Source: an uncultured Bacteroidales bacterium (GTDB taxonomy: Bacteria > Bacteroidota > Bacteroidia > Bacteroidales > UBA932). From it: DNA of 64,000 bases. The position numbers and the translations under genes were made by a program. The stretch is from NCBI GenBank assembly GCA_900316795.1, contig ONEF01000004.1:124001-188000 (forward strand). The letters run 5' to 3'. This document shows, in pieces, positions 1 through 7,790 of this stretch. The first letter of the stretch is position 1. Every line of letters starts with the position of its first letter. The notes below the pieces were generated by a model. That model worked only from the letters and a program-made list of their open reading frames with translations. It ran no database searches and had not been told where the DNA came from.

Positions 1-737
1 GTAATCTGCTTCTTTTCTATGGCCGAGATGCTGAAGCGGCATCCGCTGTTACATTTCTGGAGGAAAGCCAAGGCATCCTGTTCAGTAGAAAACCTGCCGT
101 CCAAAGTTGCGTTCAGATGAATTTTCTCAGCCTGAGTTTGAGGATGGAATATACCCTTAACGCTGAAGTAAGGGGCTGGCTGGAACTGCTGGATCTCCCT
201 TTCCCTGTCAACTATCAGCCTGACGGCAACAGACTGGACCCTTCCTGCGGAAAGTCCTTTGCCTACCTTTCTCCAAAGGACCGGAGAAAGTTCAAATCCC
301 ACTATCCTGTCCAGGACCCTTCTGGCCTGCTGCGCGTTCACCAGATTCTCGTCAACGTTTCTTGGATGCTGTACGGCATTCAGTATGGCGTCTTTTGTAA
401 TCTCATGAAAGACAATTCTCTGAGTGTTTTCCGGTTTCAGTCCCAGGTTCTTCTGGAGGTGCCATGCTATGGCCTCTCCCTCGCGGTCCTCATCGGAGGC
501 CAGATATACGGTGTCTGCCTTTGAGGCCAGGGCCTTCAGGTCAGACACAAGTTTCTTCTTGTCTGCAGGAACCTGATATTTTGGTTTGAATCCGTTCTCT
601 ATATCGATTCCCAACGCTGTCTTGGGCAGGTCGCAAATGTGCCCGAAGCTCGATTTTACAGTATAGCCCTTTCCAAGAAATTTCTCGATAGTCTTGGCCT
701 TGGCCGGTGACTCCACGATTACAAGTTTCTCTCCCAT
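1..737 (-). CDS. topA: DNA topoisomerase I, N-terminal part (runs off the window)
   Basis: Type IA topoisomerase, which relaxes negative supercoils by single-strand passage. The reading frame is open from the ATG at 737 down to base 1 with no stop, so only the first ~245 residues are present. The Toprim domain is clear: it begins with KLVIVESPAKAKTIEKFLG at residues 4-22 and carries the DEDREGEAIAWHL motif with its metal-binding acids. A later NAQQARRVLDRIVGFELS stretch matches the start of the core domain. The gene diverges from the PBP1A gene across a ~100-bp gap. The catalytic tyrosine lies beyond the window edge. Confidence 0.95.
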   Translation of the reverse strand, partial: MGEKLVIVESPAKAKTIEKFLGKGYTVKSSFGHICDLPKTALGIDIENGFKPKYQVPADKKKLVSDLKALASKADTVYLASDEDREGEAIAWHLQKNLGLKPENTQRIVFHEITKDAILNAVQHPRNVDENLVNAQQARRVLDRIVGFELSPVLWRKVGKGLSAGRVQSVAVRLIVDREREIQQFQPAPYFSVKGIFHPQTQAEKIHLNATLDGRFSTEQDALAFLQKCNSGCRFSISAIEKKQI

Positions 738-809
738 ATTCCCGTCATTTGTTTTTAACAGAGGTGCAAAGTAAATCATTAACTCCCATTCTTTCCAAAT
801 TTTTATTTG

Positions 810-817
810 TATTTTTG
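810..817 (+). promoter_or_regulatory. -7 promoter element (TATTTTTG) of the PBP1A gene
   Basis: Matches the Bacteroidota TAnnTTTG element. The predicted transcription start near 824 leaves a leader of about 15 nt before the ATG at 839. Confidence 0.5.
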
Positions 818-838
818 TTTTTCGGAAAAACTGGAAAA

Positions 839-3154
839 ATGAAGATCAAGAATACAAAACGGTTTAAGAAGTGGCTGTGGCTGCTGGTGTTCAGTCCAAT
901 CATCTTTGTCCTTTTCATGCTTCTGATGGTTTGGATTTTTGCAGACATACCTTCTTTTGAAGAACTTGAAGATCCGCAGAGCAACCTGGCTACCCAGATC
1001 ATCGCTGAGGACGGGACCCTTCTCAACACTTACCACATAGAGAACAGGTCCTTCTCCAATTATGAGGAGCTTTCCCAGAACCTGAAGGATGCTTTGGTTG
1101 CCACGGAAGACGCCCGTTTCTATGAGCACAGCGGCATAGACGGAAAGAGCCTTGTCAGGGTGGCCGTAAAGAGCCTTGTGCTTGGCAACAGGGCAAGCGG
1201 TGGAGGTGGTAGCACCCTCAGCCAGCAGCTTGCCAAGAGTCTTTTCCCAAGAGAGCCGGGCGCCGGAAAACTGCATCTGATTATCACCAAGTTCAAAGAG
1301 TGGATCACAGCCATCAAGCTGGAAAGAAGCTATACCAAAGAAGAGATAATGAGCATGTACCTGGATGCTGTTTTCTTCGGGAGGAACGCCTACGGAATCA
1401 AGAGCGCGTCTTCTACATTTTTCGGGAAGCTTCCGAAAGACCTCAATGTTGAAGAGGCGGCTTTGCTTGTGGGAATGGTCAACAAGCCAACAAAATACAA
1501 TCCGGTCCGCAACCCTGACCTTGCGCTCCAGAGGCGCAATCACGTTATAAAGCAGATGAACAAGTACGGGTACCTTACAGATTCCCAGTACGATTCCATT
1601 GTCAAGCTGCCTATTGTCCTGGCTTCCAAGGGAGATGTTGACGTTTCAAATGGGCAGGCCCCGTATTTCAGGGATATGCTCAAGAGGATAATGAGCGCCA
1701 GCAAGCCTGTAAAGTCCAAATATACGGACATGAACCAGTACAGCCAGGATTCAGCGTCGTGGAAAGACAACCCGCTTTACGGCTGGCTTAACAAGAACCT
1801 CAAGCCGGACGGCACCAAATATGAACTTGAGAAAGACGGACTTAAGATATACACGCCTATCAACGCCAAGATACAGAGATATGCGGAGCAGGCCGCTGTT
1901 GAGCATCTGAAGTATCTCCAGCCTCAGTTCAACGAAGACCTCAAATACAGGAAGAACTACCCGTTTGCAGACAATACTCCTGCAAATGTGGTGGAGTCTT
2001 TGATGAAGAGGGCCCGCCGCTGGTCTGACCGCTACAAAAACATGAAGGAAGCCGGCTACAGCGAGGACGAAATTGAAAAGAGTTTTGACAAGGCTACCAA
2101 GATGAGGGTGTTCTCCTGGAAAGGTAAGGGATACGTAGATACCACGATGACTCCTAACGATTCCATCAAATACTTCAAGGCCTTCCTCAGGACAGGTCTT
2201 ATGGCCATAGAGCCTGAAACCGGATATGTCAGGGCTTATGTGGGCGGAGCCAACTACAACTATTTCAAGTATGACCAGGTTATGCAGGGCCAAAGGCAGG
2301 TGGGTTCCACATTCAAGCCGTTCCTCTACACGCTAGCCATGCAGGAAGGCTTCACTCCATGCGATGTTACTGTCAACCAGCCACAGTCCTTTGTCATAGG
2401 CAATACCGTCTGGACTCCTAAAGGCGGCGGAAACGGAGCTACTGTAACTCTGCGATGGGGACTGATGGCTTCCAACAACAATGTCGCCGCTTATCTGATG
2501 AAGCAGTTCGGGCCGGAGGCCTTGGTGAGGATGGCTCACAACATGGGTATCAAATGCTATCTGGAACCAGTGCATTCTCTTTGTGTCGGAAGTGCCGATG
2601 TTCCTGTTTACCAGATGGTGAGCGCCTTCAATACCTTCCCGAGCAAGGGTGTGTTCGTGGAGCCTCAGTTCGTGCTCAGGATAGAGGACAAGAACGGCAG
2701 GGTGCTGACCAATTTCGCGTCCCGTAAGAGGGAGGCCATAGGAGAGAATACCGCTTATACGATGGTCCAGATGATGAGAGGTGTAGTGGATGGGGGAACC
2801 GGTTCCAGGATAAGACGTTACATAACCGGTGGAGAGATAGCTGGCAAGACCGGAACGACCAACGACAACTCGGACGGATGGTTCATAGGATATGTGCCTC
2901 GTCTTACGGTAGGTGTCTGGGTTGGAGCAGAGGACCGTCAGGTGCATTTCCGCTGGACAGGCCAGGGACAGGGAGCTTCCGTAGCCCTTCCTATCTGGGC
3001 TATCATGATGAAGAAAGTTCTGGACGACCCTTCTATAAACATATCCATAGATGATAAGTTCACCAAACCTGCCGGATATAGTATGGATTGCGTAACCTCC
3101 GGAGCTACAGAAGAATACCCGTCCGATCTGGACAACTTTATTGAAGAGAATTAG
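839..3154 (+). CDS. Penicillin-binding protein 1A (bifunctional transglycosylase/transpeptidase)
   Basis: Class A PBP of 771 residues that polymerises and cross-links peptidoglycan at the inner membrane. It has a cytoplasmic basic tail, one membrane segment (about residues 13-35), then a GT51 domain with EDARFYEHSGID (around residue 90), GGSTLSQQLAKSLF and the later GT51 motifs. The transpeptidase domain has the SxxK serine in GSTFKPF (about 490), SNNN as the SxN motif and KTGTTND (about 668). The frame stays open upstream to 707, but the ATG at 839 gives the expected short basic N-terminus and sits just after a good -7 element. ddl follows 17 bp downstream, consistent with a cell-wall operon. 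Confidence 0.95.
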   Translation: MKIKNTKRFKKWLWLLVFSPIIFVLFMLLMVWIFADIPSFEELEDPQSNLATQIIAEDGTLLNTYHIENRSFSNYEELSQNLKDALVATEDARFYEHSGIDGKSLVRVAVKSLVLGNRASGGGGSTLSQQLAKSLFPREPGAGKLHLIITKFKEWITAIKLERSYTKEEIMSMYLDAVFFGRNAYGIKSASSTFFGKLPKDLNVEEAALLVGMVNKPTKYNPVRNPDLALQRRNHVIKQMNKYGYLTDSQYDSIVKLPIVLASKGDVDVSNGQAPYFRDMLKRIMSASKPVKSKYTDMNQYSQDSASWKDNPLYGWLNKNLKPDGTKYELEKDGLKIYTPINAKIQRYAEQAAVEHLKYLQPQFNEDLKYRKNYPFADNTPANVVESLMKRARRWSDRYKNMKEAGYSEDEIEKSFDKATKMRVFSWKGKGYVDTTMTPNDSIKYFKAFLRTGLMAIEPETGYVRAYVGGANYNYFKYDQVMQGQRQVGSTFKPFLYTLAMQEGFTPCDVTVNQPQSFVIGNTVWTPKGGGNGATVTLRWGLMASNNNVAAYLMKQFGPEALVRMAHNMGIKCYLEPVHSLCVGSADVPVYQMVSAFNTFPSKGVFVEPQFVLRIEDKNGRVLTNFASRKREAIGENTAYTMVQMMRGVVDGGTGSRIRRYITGGEIAGKTGTTNDNSDGWFIGYVPRLTVGVWVGAEDRQVHFRWTGQGQGASVALPIWAIMMKKVLDDPSINISIDDKFTKPAGYSMDCVTSGATEEYPSDLDNFIEEN

Positions 3155-3171
3155 GCAAGAACACATAGCCA

Positions 3172-4182
3172 ATGAAGAAGATAGCAGTCATGTGCGGAGG
3201 AGATTCCTCCGAAAGACAGGTCAGTGCCCAGTCGGCACTCAACGTGATGGACCATATAGACAGGGAAAAATATCTGCCTCGCCTGGTTTTTATAGAGGGG
3301 ATCAACTGGTATGTACTGCCCTCTTCTGCAAGAACTCTGGAGGACATTCTCGTTCATTCAGGCTGTCCTGTCATAGACAAGAACCGGTTTTCTTTCCAGG
3401 ATCCGGAAACAGGGAAGGAGGAAGCCTTTGACACCGCCCTGATAATGATTCACGGTACGCCGGGGGAAAACGGCCTTCTTCAGGGCTATCTTGAGATGCA
3501 GAAAATCCCTTTCACAACCTGTTCCTCATTTGTCTCAGCGATAACTTTTGACAAACATTCATGCAAGAGGTTCCTGGACTTTGCCGGAGTGAAGATGGCC
3601 GACGACATCTTCATCAGCTGCAACAGGCCATATTCCGTACGAGAGATAATACGTCAGGTGGGGCTTCCGATGTTCGTCAAACCTACTGTCGGAGGCAGCA
3701 GCTTCGGTGTCACAAAGGTAAAGACCGAGGAAGAAGTTGAACCGGCCATCCGGACAGCTTTCAAAGAGTGCGGGACCATTCTTGCGGAGGAAGCGGTAAG
3801 CGGCAGGGAAGTCACTTGCGGGGCATACAAGTTCAACGGCAGGATTTGCGCTCTTCCGGTAACGGAGATTGTCACGGACCGCGAGTTTTTTGATTTTGAG
3901 GCCAAGTATCTCGGAGAGAGCCAGGAAATCTGTCCGGCCCGCATATCGGAGACACTCACCTCAAAGATCCAGAACCTGACGGAAAGCATCTATTCTTATA
4001 TGGGATGCCGCGGCATAGTGAGAATGGACTATATCATTACGGAGAAAGAAGACATTTATTTCCTGGAGGTCAACACAGTTCCGGGCATGACAAAGATGAG
4101 CCTTGTCCCTAATATGCTCAGAACCGCAGGAATAGATATCAAAGACTTTATAACCAGCCTGATAGAAGAGGCTGGACGGTAA
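3172..4182 (+). CDS. ddl: D-alanine--D-alanine ligase
   Basis: ATP-grasp enzyme of 336 residues that joins two D-alanines for the peptidoglycan stem peptide in the cytosol. The N-terminal domain starts with the family hallmark AVMCGGDSSERQVSAQS. A HGTPGENGLLQGYLE segment corresponds to the conserved HGxxGEDG region. The C-terminal ATP-grasp part has VKPTVGGSSFGV and ends with FLEVNTVPGMTKMSLVP, which contains the magnesium-binding and substrate residues. It lies 17 bp after the PBP1A gene and is probably co-transcribed with it. The length is normal for the family. Confidence 0.95.
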   Translation: MKKIAVMCGGDSSERQVSAQSALNVMDHIDREKYLPRLVFIEGINWYVLPSSARTLEDILVHSGCPVIDKNRFSFQDPETGKEEAFDTALIMIHGTPGENGLLQGYLEMQKIPFTTCSSFVSAITFDKHSCKRFLDFAGVKMADDIFISCNRPYSVREIIRQVGLPMFVKPTVGGSSFGVTKVKTEEEVEPAIRTAFKECGTILAEEAVSGREVTCGAYKFNGRICALPVTEIVTDREFFDFEAKYLGESQEICPARISETLTSKIQNLTESIYSYMGCRGIVRMDYIITEKEDIYFLEVNTVPGMTKMSLVPNMLRTAGIDIKDFITSLIEEAGR

Positions 4183-4247
4183 GCTTATGTTTCCATTTCC
4201 AAGCTTTGAGAGGCAGGAACCTAAGTTTAACATCAACACATATAGAT

Positions 4248-5624
4248 ATGGAATTACCTTTTGCAGAATCGTGGAAAATAAAAATGGTTGAGCCTATGCG
4301 CCGCTCAACTCTCGAGGAGAGGAAAAAGTGGCTGGCCGAGGCTCATTACAACGTATTTCAACTCAAAGCAGAACAAGTTTATATAGATCTTCTCACCGAC
4401 AGCGGGACCGGTGCAATGAGCGACCGCCAGTGGGCTGAACTGATGCTCGGAGACGAAAGCTATGCCGGTGCCACCTCATTCTATAAGTTCGAGGCAATGG
4501 TCAAGAAGATTTTCGGGATGAAATATGTCATCCCGACCCACCAGGGAAGGGCGGCGGAGAACGTTCTCTTCTCATACCTGGTGAAGGAAGGGAACGTGGT
4601 TCCGGGCAACGCCCATTTCGACACAACCAAAGGCCACATCGAAAGCCGCCACGCCAAGGCCATAGACGTTACTTGCGACGATGCCAAAGACACCCAGAAA
4701 GAAGTTCCTTTCAAAGGCAATGTCTCTCTGGAAAAGCTTGAGAAAGTGCTGGTTGAGAACAAGGGAAATGTTCCTTTCATGGTTCTTACCGTAACCAACA
4801 ACACCGTGGGCGGACAGCCTGTTTCCATGAAGAACATCAAGGATACCTGTGCCCTCTGCCACAAGTACGGGGTTCCGGTTGTCATAGACTCCGCACGCTT
4901 TGCGGAAAACGCTTATTTCATCAAGACACGTGAAGAAGGCTATGCAGACAAGACTATCAAGGAGATAGCCCTTGAGATGTACACAGATGCAGACGCGATG
5001 ACAATGTCCGCCAAGAAAGACGGCATCGTGAACATGGGAGGCTTCATCGGAACCAACCGCAAGGAATGGTACGAGGGAGCCAAACTCTTCTGCATACCGT
5101 TTGAAGGCTATGTGACTTACGGAGGAATGAACGGCAGAGACCTCAATGCCCTTGCCCAAGGTCTTGACGAGAATACGGAGTTTGACATGCTCCAGACCAG
5201 GATCCATCAGGTCCAGTACCTTGCAAGCCTCCTGGACGAGTACGGCATCCCTTACCAGAGGCCTGCCGGCGGACACGCCATCTTCGTGGATGCTGACAAG
5301 GTGCTCACCGATGTCCCTAAGGAGGAATTCCCGGCCCAGACACTTACCTGCGAACTTTACCTTGAGGCCGGTATCCGCGCCTGCGAGATAGGATACATGC
5401 TTGCAGACCGTGACCCTGTAACAAGACAGAACCGCTTCGGAGGCCTTGACCTTCTGCGTCTTGCCATTCCGAGAAGGGTTTATACGGACAACCACATGAA
5501 GGTCATCGCCGCAGCGCTGAAGAACGTTTACGACAGGCGCAAGACCATCACAAGAGGCGTTGCCATCGAATGGGAAGCTCCGCTGATGCGCCACTTCACC
5601 GTCCAGCTCAAGAGGCTTGGATGA
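4248..5624 (+). CDS. tnaA: Tryptophanase (beta-eliminating lyase)
   Basis: PLP enzyme of 458 residues in the tryptophanase/tyrosine phenol-lyase family; tryptophanase gives indole, pyruvate and ammonia. It shows IDLLTDSGTGAMSDRQWAEL, PTHQGRAAENVLF, DSARFAENAYFIK and the PLP-lysine region MSAKKDG. Two positions favour tryptophanase over tyrosine phenol-lyase: FDTTKGH has Asp where the phenol-lyase has Thr, and ACEIG has Ile where the phenol-lyase has the phenol-binding Arg. An upstream extension to 4206 is open, but MELPFAES at 4248 is the family start. A strong terminator follows the stop. No tnaC-like leader peptide is visible. Confidence 0.9.
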   Translation: MELPFAESWKIKMVEPMRRSTLEERKKWLAEAHYNVFQLKAEQVYIDLLTDSGTGAMSDRQWAELMLGDESYAGATSFYKFEAMVKKIFGMKYVIPTHQGRAAENVLFSYLVKEGNVVPGNAHFDTTKGHIESRHAKAIDVTCDDAKDTQKEVPFKGNVSLEKLEKVLVENKGNVPFMVLTVTNNTVGGQPVSMKNIKDTCALCHKYGVPVVIDSARFAENAYFIKTREEGYADKTIKEIALEMYTDADAMTMSAKKDGIVNMGGFIGTNRKEWYEGAKLFCIPFEGYVTYGGMNGRDLNALAQGLDENTEFDMLQTRIHQVQYLASLLDEYGIPYQRPAGGHAIFVDADKVLTDVPKEEFPAQTLTCELYLEAGIRACEIGYMLADRDPVTRQNRFGGLDLLRLAIPRRVYTDNHMKVIAAALKNVYDRRKTITRGVAIEWEAPLMRHFTVQLKRLG

Positions 5625-5667
5625 GACTGTTTTTGACAAACGGCTGGAAGTGAGCGAAATAACTTAA

Positions 5668-5701
5668 TGTGGGGTGGACGTTTTCGCTACCCCACATTTT
5701 T
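5668..5701 (+). terminator. Intrinsic terminator after tryptophanase
   Basis: Perfect 8-bp stem, TGTGGGGT (5668-5675) with ACCCCACA (5689-5696), followed by five T residues. It lies 43 bp past the tryptophanase stop and just ahead of prmC. Confidence 0.8.
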
Positions 5702-5739
5702 ATAAAGACCACGAAATCAAGAGCTTAAGAAAAACGCCT

Positions 5740-6876
5740 ATGAAAGCTGTTATAGATTTCATTAAAGAGTGCTGCAAAAGGCTTTCCTCCATTTACTCTC
5801 CGGAAGAAGCCTTGGCTATAGCACGTAGAGCTCTTGAAGACATCTACGGCATTTCCCGCACCCGCCAGTTGACATATCCGGACGAAGATATTCCCACCGC
5901 TTCAGAAAAGGTTTTAGCTTCAAAACATTCTTCCCCTGCTGGTCAGGGTCTGGGAACTCAGGGTGTGCGGGTTTCACAGGGCGCTCATAAAACAGATAAT
6001 GGCACTTTGAACCCTTCTGATGTCATAGAGCGTCTGGCTTCCGGTGAACCAATCCAATATATTGCCGGCTTCGAGTATTTCTGCGGAGAAAAGTTCAAGG
6101 TCGGACCCGGCGTCCTGATTCCAAGACCCGAAACAGAAGAACTTGTCAACCTCATCGCTGAGGATGTAAAGAGAGATTTCCTTTCAGGTGATGCCAGTGT
6201 TCCGAATTTACGGACACCGGCATCAAAAACCCCTGTAAAAAGCGTCCGGTGTCCCGGATTTACGGACACTGGCATCACTTCTGGAAAAGCGGGGAATTTC
6301 TCTCCCGAGGCGCATCGCTCTTTCAAGATCTTTGACGTGTGTACCGGCAGCGGCTGCATCGCCTGGAGCCTCCACAAGATCCTGAGCCCAAGGTTTTCTT
6401 CAAGAACTCTTGAGACCTACGGGTGCGACATCTCAGACACTGCTCTCCAATATGCAAAAGGCCAGCGGATTACCCTGGACCGCTGCTGGCCGATGTTCTT
6501 GCACTATGACGTGCTTCAGAGCGTGCTGCCTCCTTCCAATGGTTTTTCTGTCCTGAAGTCTTTCATCGGAAAACTGGATGTGATCGTCTCCAATCCTCCG
6601 TATATCGCTGAGAAAGAAAAGAGCCTGATGCACAAAAACGTGCTGGACTTTGAACCTGGGCAGGCCATTTTTGTCAGCGATGAAGACCCTCTTCTTTTCT
6701 ACCGCAAAATTGCGGAGATGGCAAGGGAGCTTCTCTACCCTGGCGGCAAACTTTACTTTGAAATCAACCCTCTTTTTGCAGAGGAACTTGAGCAGATGCT
6801 GAAAGACAAAAACTTCCAGAATATCAGCATCATGGAAGACCTGTCTGGCCGCCGCCGCTTTGCAAAAGTTTTTTAA
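5740..6876 (+). CDS. prmC: Peptide chain release factor N5-glutamine methyltransferase with two in-frame insertions
   Basis: SAM-dependent enzyme that methylates the GGQ glutamine of release factors. It has the usual helical N-terminal domain, GEPIQYIAGFEYFCGEKF, LIPRPETEELV, the SAM loop FDVCTGSGCIAWSL and the catalytic NPPYIAE. At 378 residues it is about 90-100 longer than usual. One extra low-complexity block lies after the first helices (about residues 50-85). A second sits between PETEELVNLIAED and FKIFDVCTGSG and is encoded by two inverted palindromes (6190-6276). Both keep the frame. The start at 5740 gives MKAVIDFIKECC; the ORF is open to 5674 but that overlaps the terminator. It ends overlapping the convergent HEPN gene by 4 nt. 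Confidence 0.9.
   Translation: MKAVIDFIKECCKRLSSIYSPEEALAIARRALEDIYGISRTRQLTYPDEDIPTASEKVLASKHSSPAGQGLGTQGVRVSQGAHKTDNGTLNPSDVIERLASGEPIQYIAGFEYFCGEKFKVGPGVLIPRPETEELVNLIAEDVKRDFLSGDASVPNLRTPASKTPVKSVRCPGFTDTGITSGKAGNFSPEAHRSFKIFDVCTGSGCIAWSLHKILSPRFSSRTLETYGCDISDTALQYAKGQRITLDRCWPMFLHYDVLQSVLPPSNGFSVLKSFIGKLDVIVSNPPYIAEKEKSLMHKNVLDFEPGQAIFVSDEDPLLFYRKIAEMARELLYPGGKLYFEINPLFAEELEQMLKDKNFQNISIMEDLSGRRRFAKVF
6190..6276 (+). repeat. Pair of inverted REP-like palindromes inside prmC
   Basis: Copy A (6190-6224) has arms GATGCCAGTGTTCCG and CGGACACCGGCATC around AATTTA. Copy B (6246-6276) is the same element inverted, with arms CCGGTGTCC and GGACACTGG around CGGATTTAC. The copies are 21 nt apart and translate in frame into a PrmC insertion. 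The core resembles GTCCCGGATTTAGGGAC of the 52-bp arrays at 36.6-37.1 kb. Confidence 0.75.
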
Positions 6877-7250
6877 TCTGTCAAGTCTGAAAGCATCTTT
6901 TCTGTTACGGAAAGCAGAGCGGGGATGTCTGTTTTAATGGTGTTGAAAATACCTTCTGAGTCCACATCTCCATAGCCGTGTGAAAGAAAATTCCTCATCC
7001 CGAACACAGATTGCCACGGTATGGATGAATAGGGTTTGAAATAATCCATACCGCAAAGGTTCTTTATTTTCACAAAGCACTCCGTGATATACTGCAGACT
7101 CATGCTGCAAGCTCTGAAAAGAATCATTCCAGACATGTCTGTGACAAAATCATCAGGAATCTTTATCTGTTCGGACATCTTAAAAAGAAGATCTGTTTCT
7201 TTGATGACGTCTTCCAGCAAAGCGATCAGTCTTTCTTTTTCAGGAAACAT
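6873..7250 (-). CDS. HEPN-domain protein (HepT-like toxin)
   Basis: 125-residue all-helical HEPN protein of the HepT/DUF86-like group. It carries the Rx4-6HxY signature as RNFLSHGY (about residues 88-95), the proposed RNase or AMPylation-target motif of the family. Its start overlaps the end of the upstream MNT gene by 11 nt, the usual arrangement of HEPN/MNT toxin-antitoxin pairs. In characterised type VII systems the MNT partner AMPylates a tyrosine of HepT to neutralise it; that role is inferred here. The stop overlaps the prmC stop on the other strand. Confidence 0.8.
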   Translation of the reverse strand: MFPEKERLIALLEDVIKETDLLFKMSEQIKIPDDFVTDMSGMILFRACSMSLQYITECFVKIKNLCGMDYFKPYSSIPWQSVFGMRNFLSHGYGDVDSEGIFNTIKTDIPALLSVTEKMLSDLTD

Positions 7251-7740
7251 ATATGACCTCCTTTTTCAGTTGACTTTTTAAAGCCTCGCTCAGATGGGAT
7301 TTTGAAGAAACCAAATCCACCTTTCTCTTAAAGATAGTCTCCAGTTGGTTTTGTATTGTGCCGTAAAGAAAAAGACTTGGTTTTTTGAGAGTTATCAGAA
7401 TATCAATATCACTTTTATCTGTTTGCTCCCCTCTGGCAAAACTTCCGAACAGCCCCAGCTTTTCTATTTCAAACCCCTTAAAGTTGTTAGTATAGTAAAC
7501 TTTTAATATAGACAAAATAGTCTCTGTATTCAGGTCATCCGATTGTCTTGTATCCTGGAACTCAATTATAGGCTTGTAGCCTAGAGCATCCAAGACCCTA
7601 GAAATTGTTTCTATACTGCCTAGTGAGCCACGTTCCATCCTTGAAATCTGGGCTTTACCCATCCCGGCCAGATATCCGACCTGGGCCTGCGTCATCCCCC
7701 GGCTCTTTCTCAGATCTTTAAGAAATTCAAACTTTTTCAT
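7240..7740 (-). CDS. HTH-XRE / minimal nucleotidyltransferase fusion (MntA-like antitoxin)
   Basis: 166 residues. Residues ~1-58 are a Cro/C1-type helix-turn-helix (RKSRGMTQAQVGYLAGMGKA, then QISRME). The rest is a minimal nucleotidyltransferase with GSFARG followed by SDIDILI, giving the GS-x10-DxD motif. The ATG at 7740 is chosen because the longer frame begins with a TTG that lies inside the -7 element TATCTTTG (7756-7763). The downstream HEPN gene overlaps by 11 nt. The HTH probably lets this protein regulate its own operon, which is inferred; many MntA antitoxins lack it. Confidence 0.8.
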   Translation of the reverse strand: MKKFEFLKDLRKSRGMTQAQVGYLAGMGKAQISRMERGSLGSIETISRVLDALGYKPIIEFQDTRQSDDLNTETILSILKVYYTNNFKGFEIEKLGLFGSFARGEQTDKSDIDILITLKKPSLFLYGTIQNQLETIFKRKVDLVSSKSHLSEALKSQLKKEVIYVS

Positions 7741-7755
7741 ATCCTTTGTTTTCTG

Positions 7756-7763
7756 CAAAGATA
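7756..7763 (-). promoter_or_regulatory. -7 promoter element (TATCTTTG) of the MNT/HEPN operon
   Basis: Matches TAnnTTTG and ends 15 nt before the ATG at 7740, so the leader would be about 8 nt. Confidence 0.55.
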
Positions 7764-7790
7764 TGTAAAAGTTTTATATTTAGTAAATTT

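Noticed and set aside
803-1543. Long antisense ORFs over PBP1A (also 2333-3172, 4572-5639, 38105-39055, 60254-61273)
   Set aside because: They mirror strongly supported genes, have no recognisable domain and vanish if codon bias of the real gene is considered.
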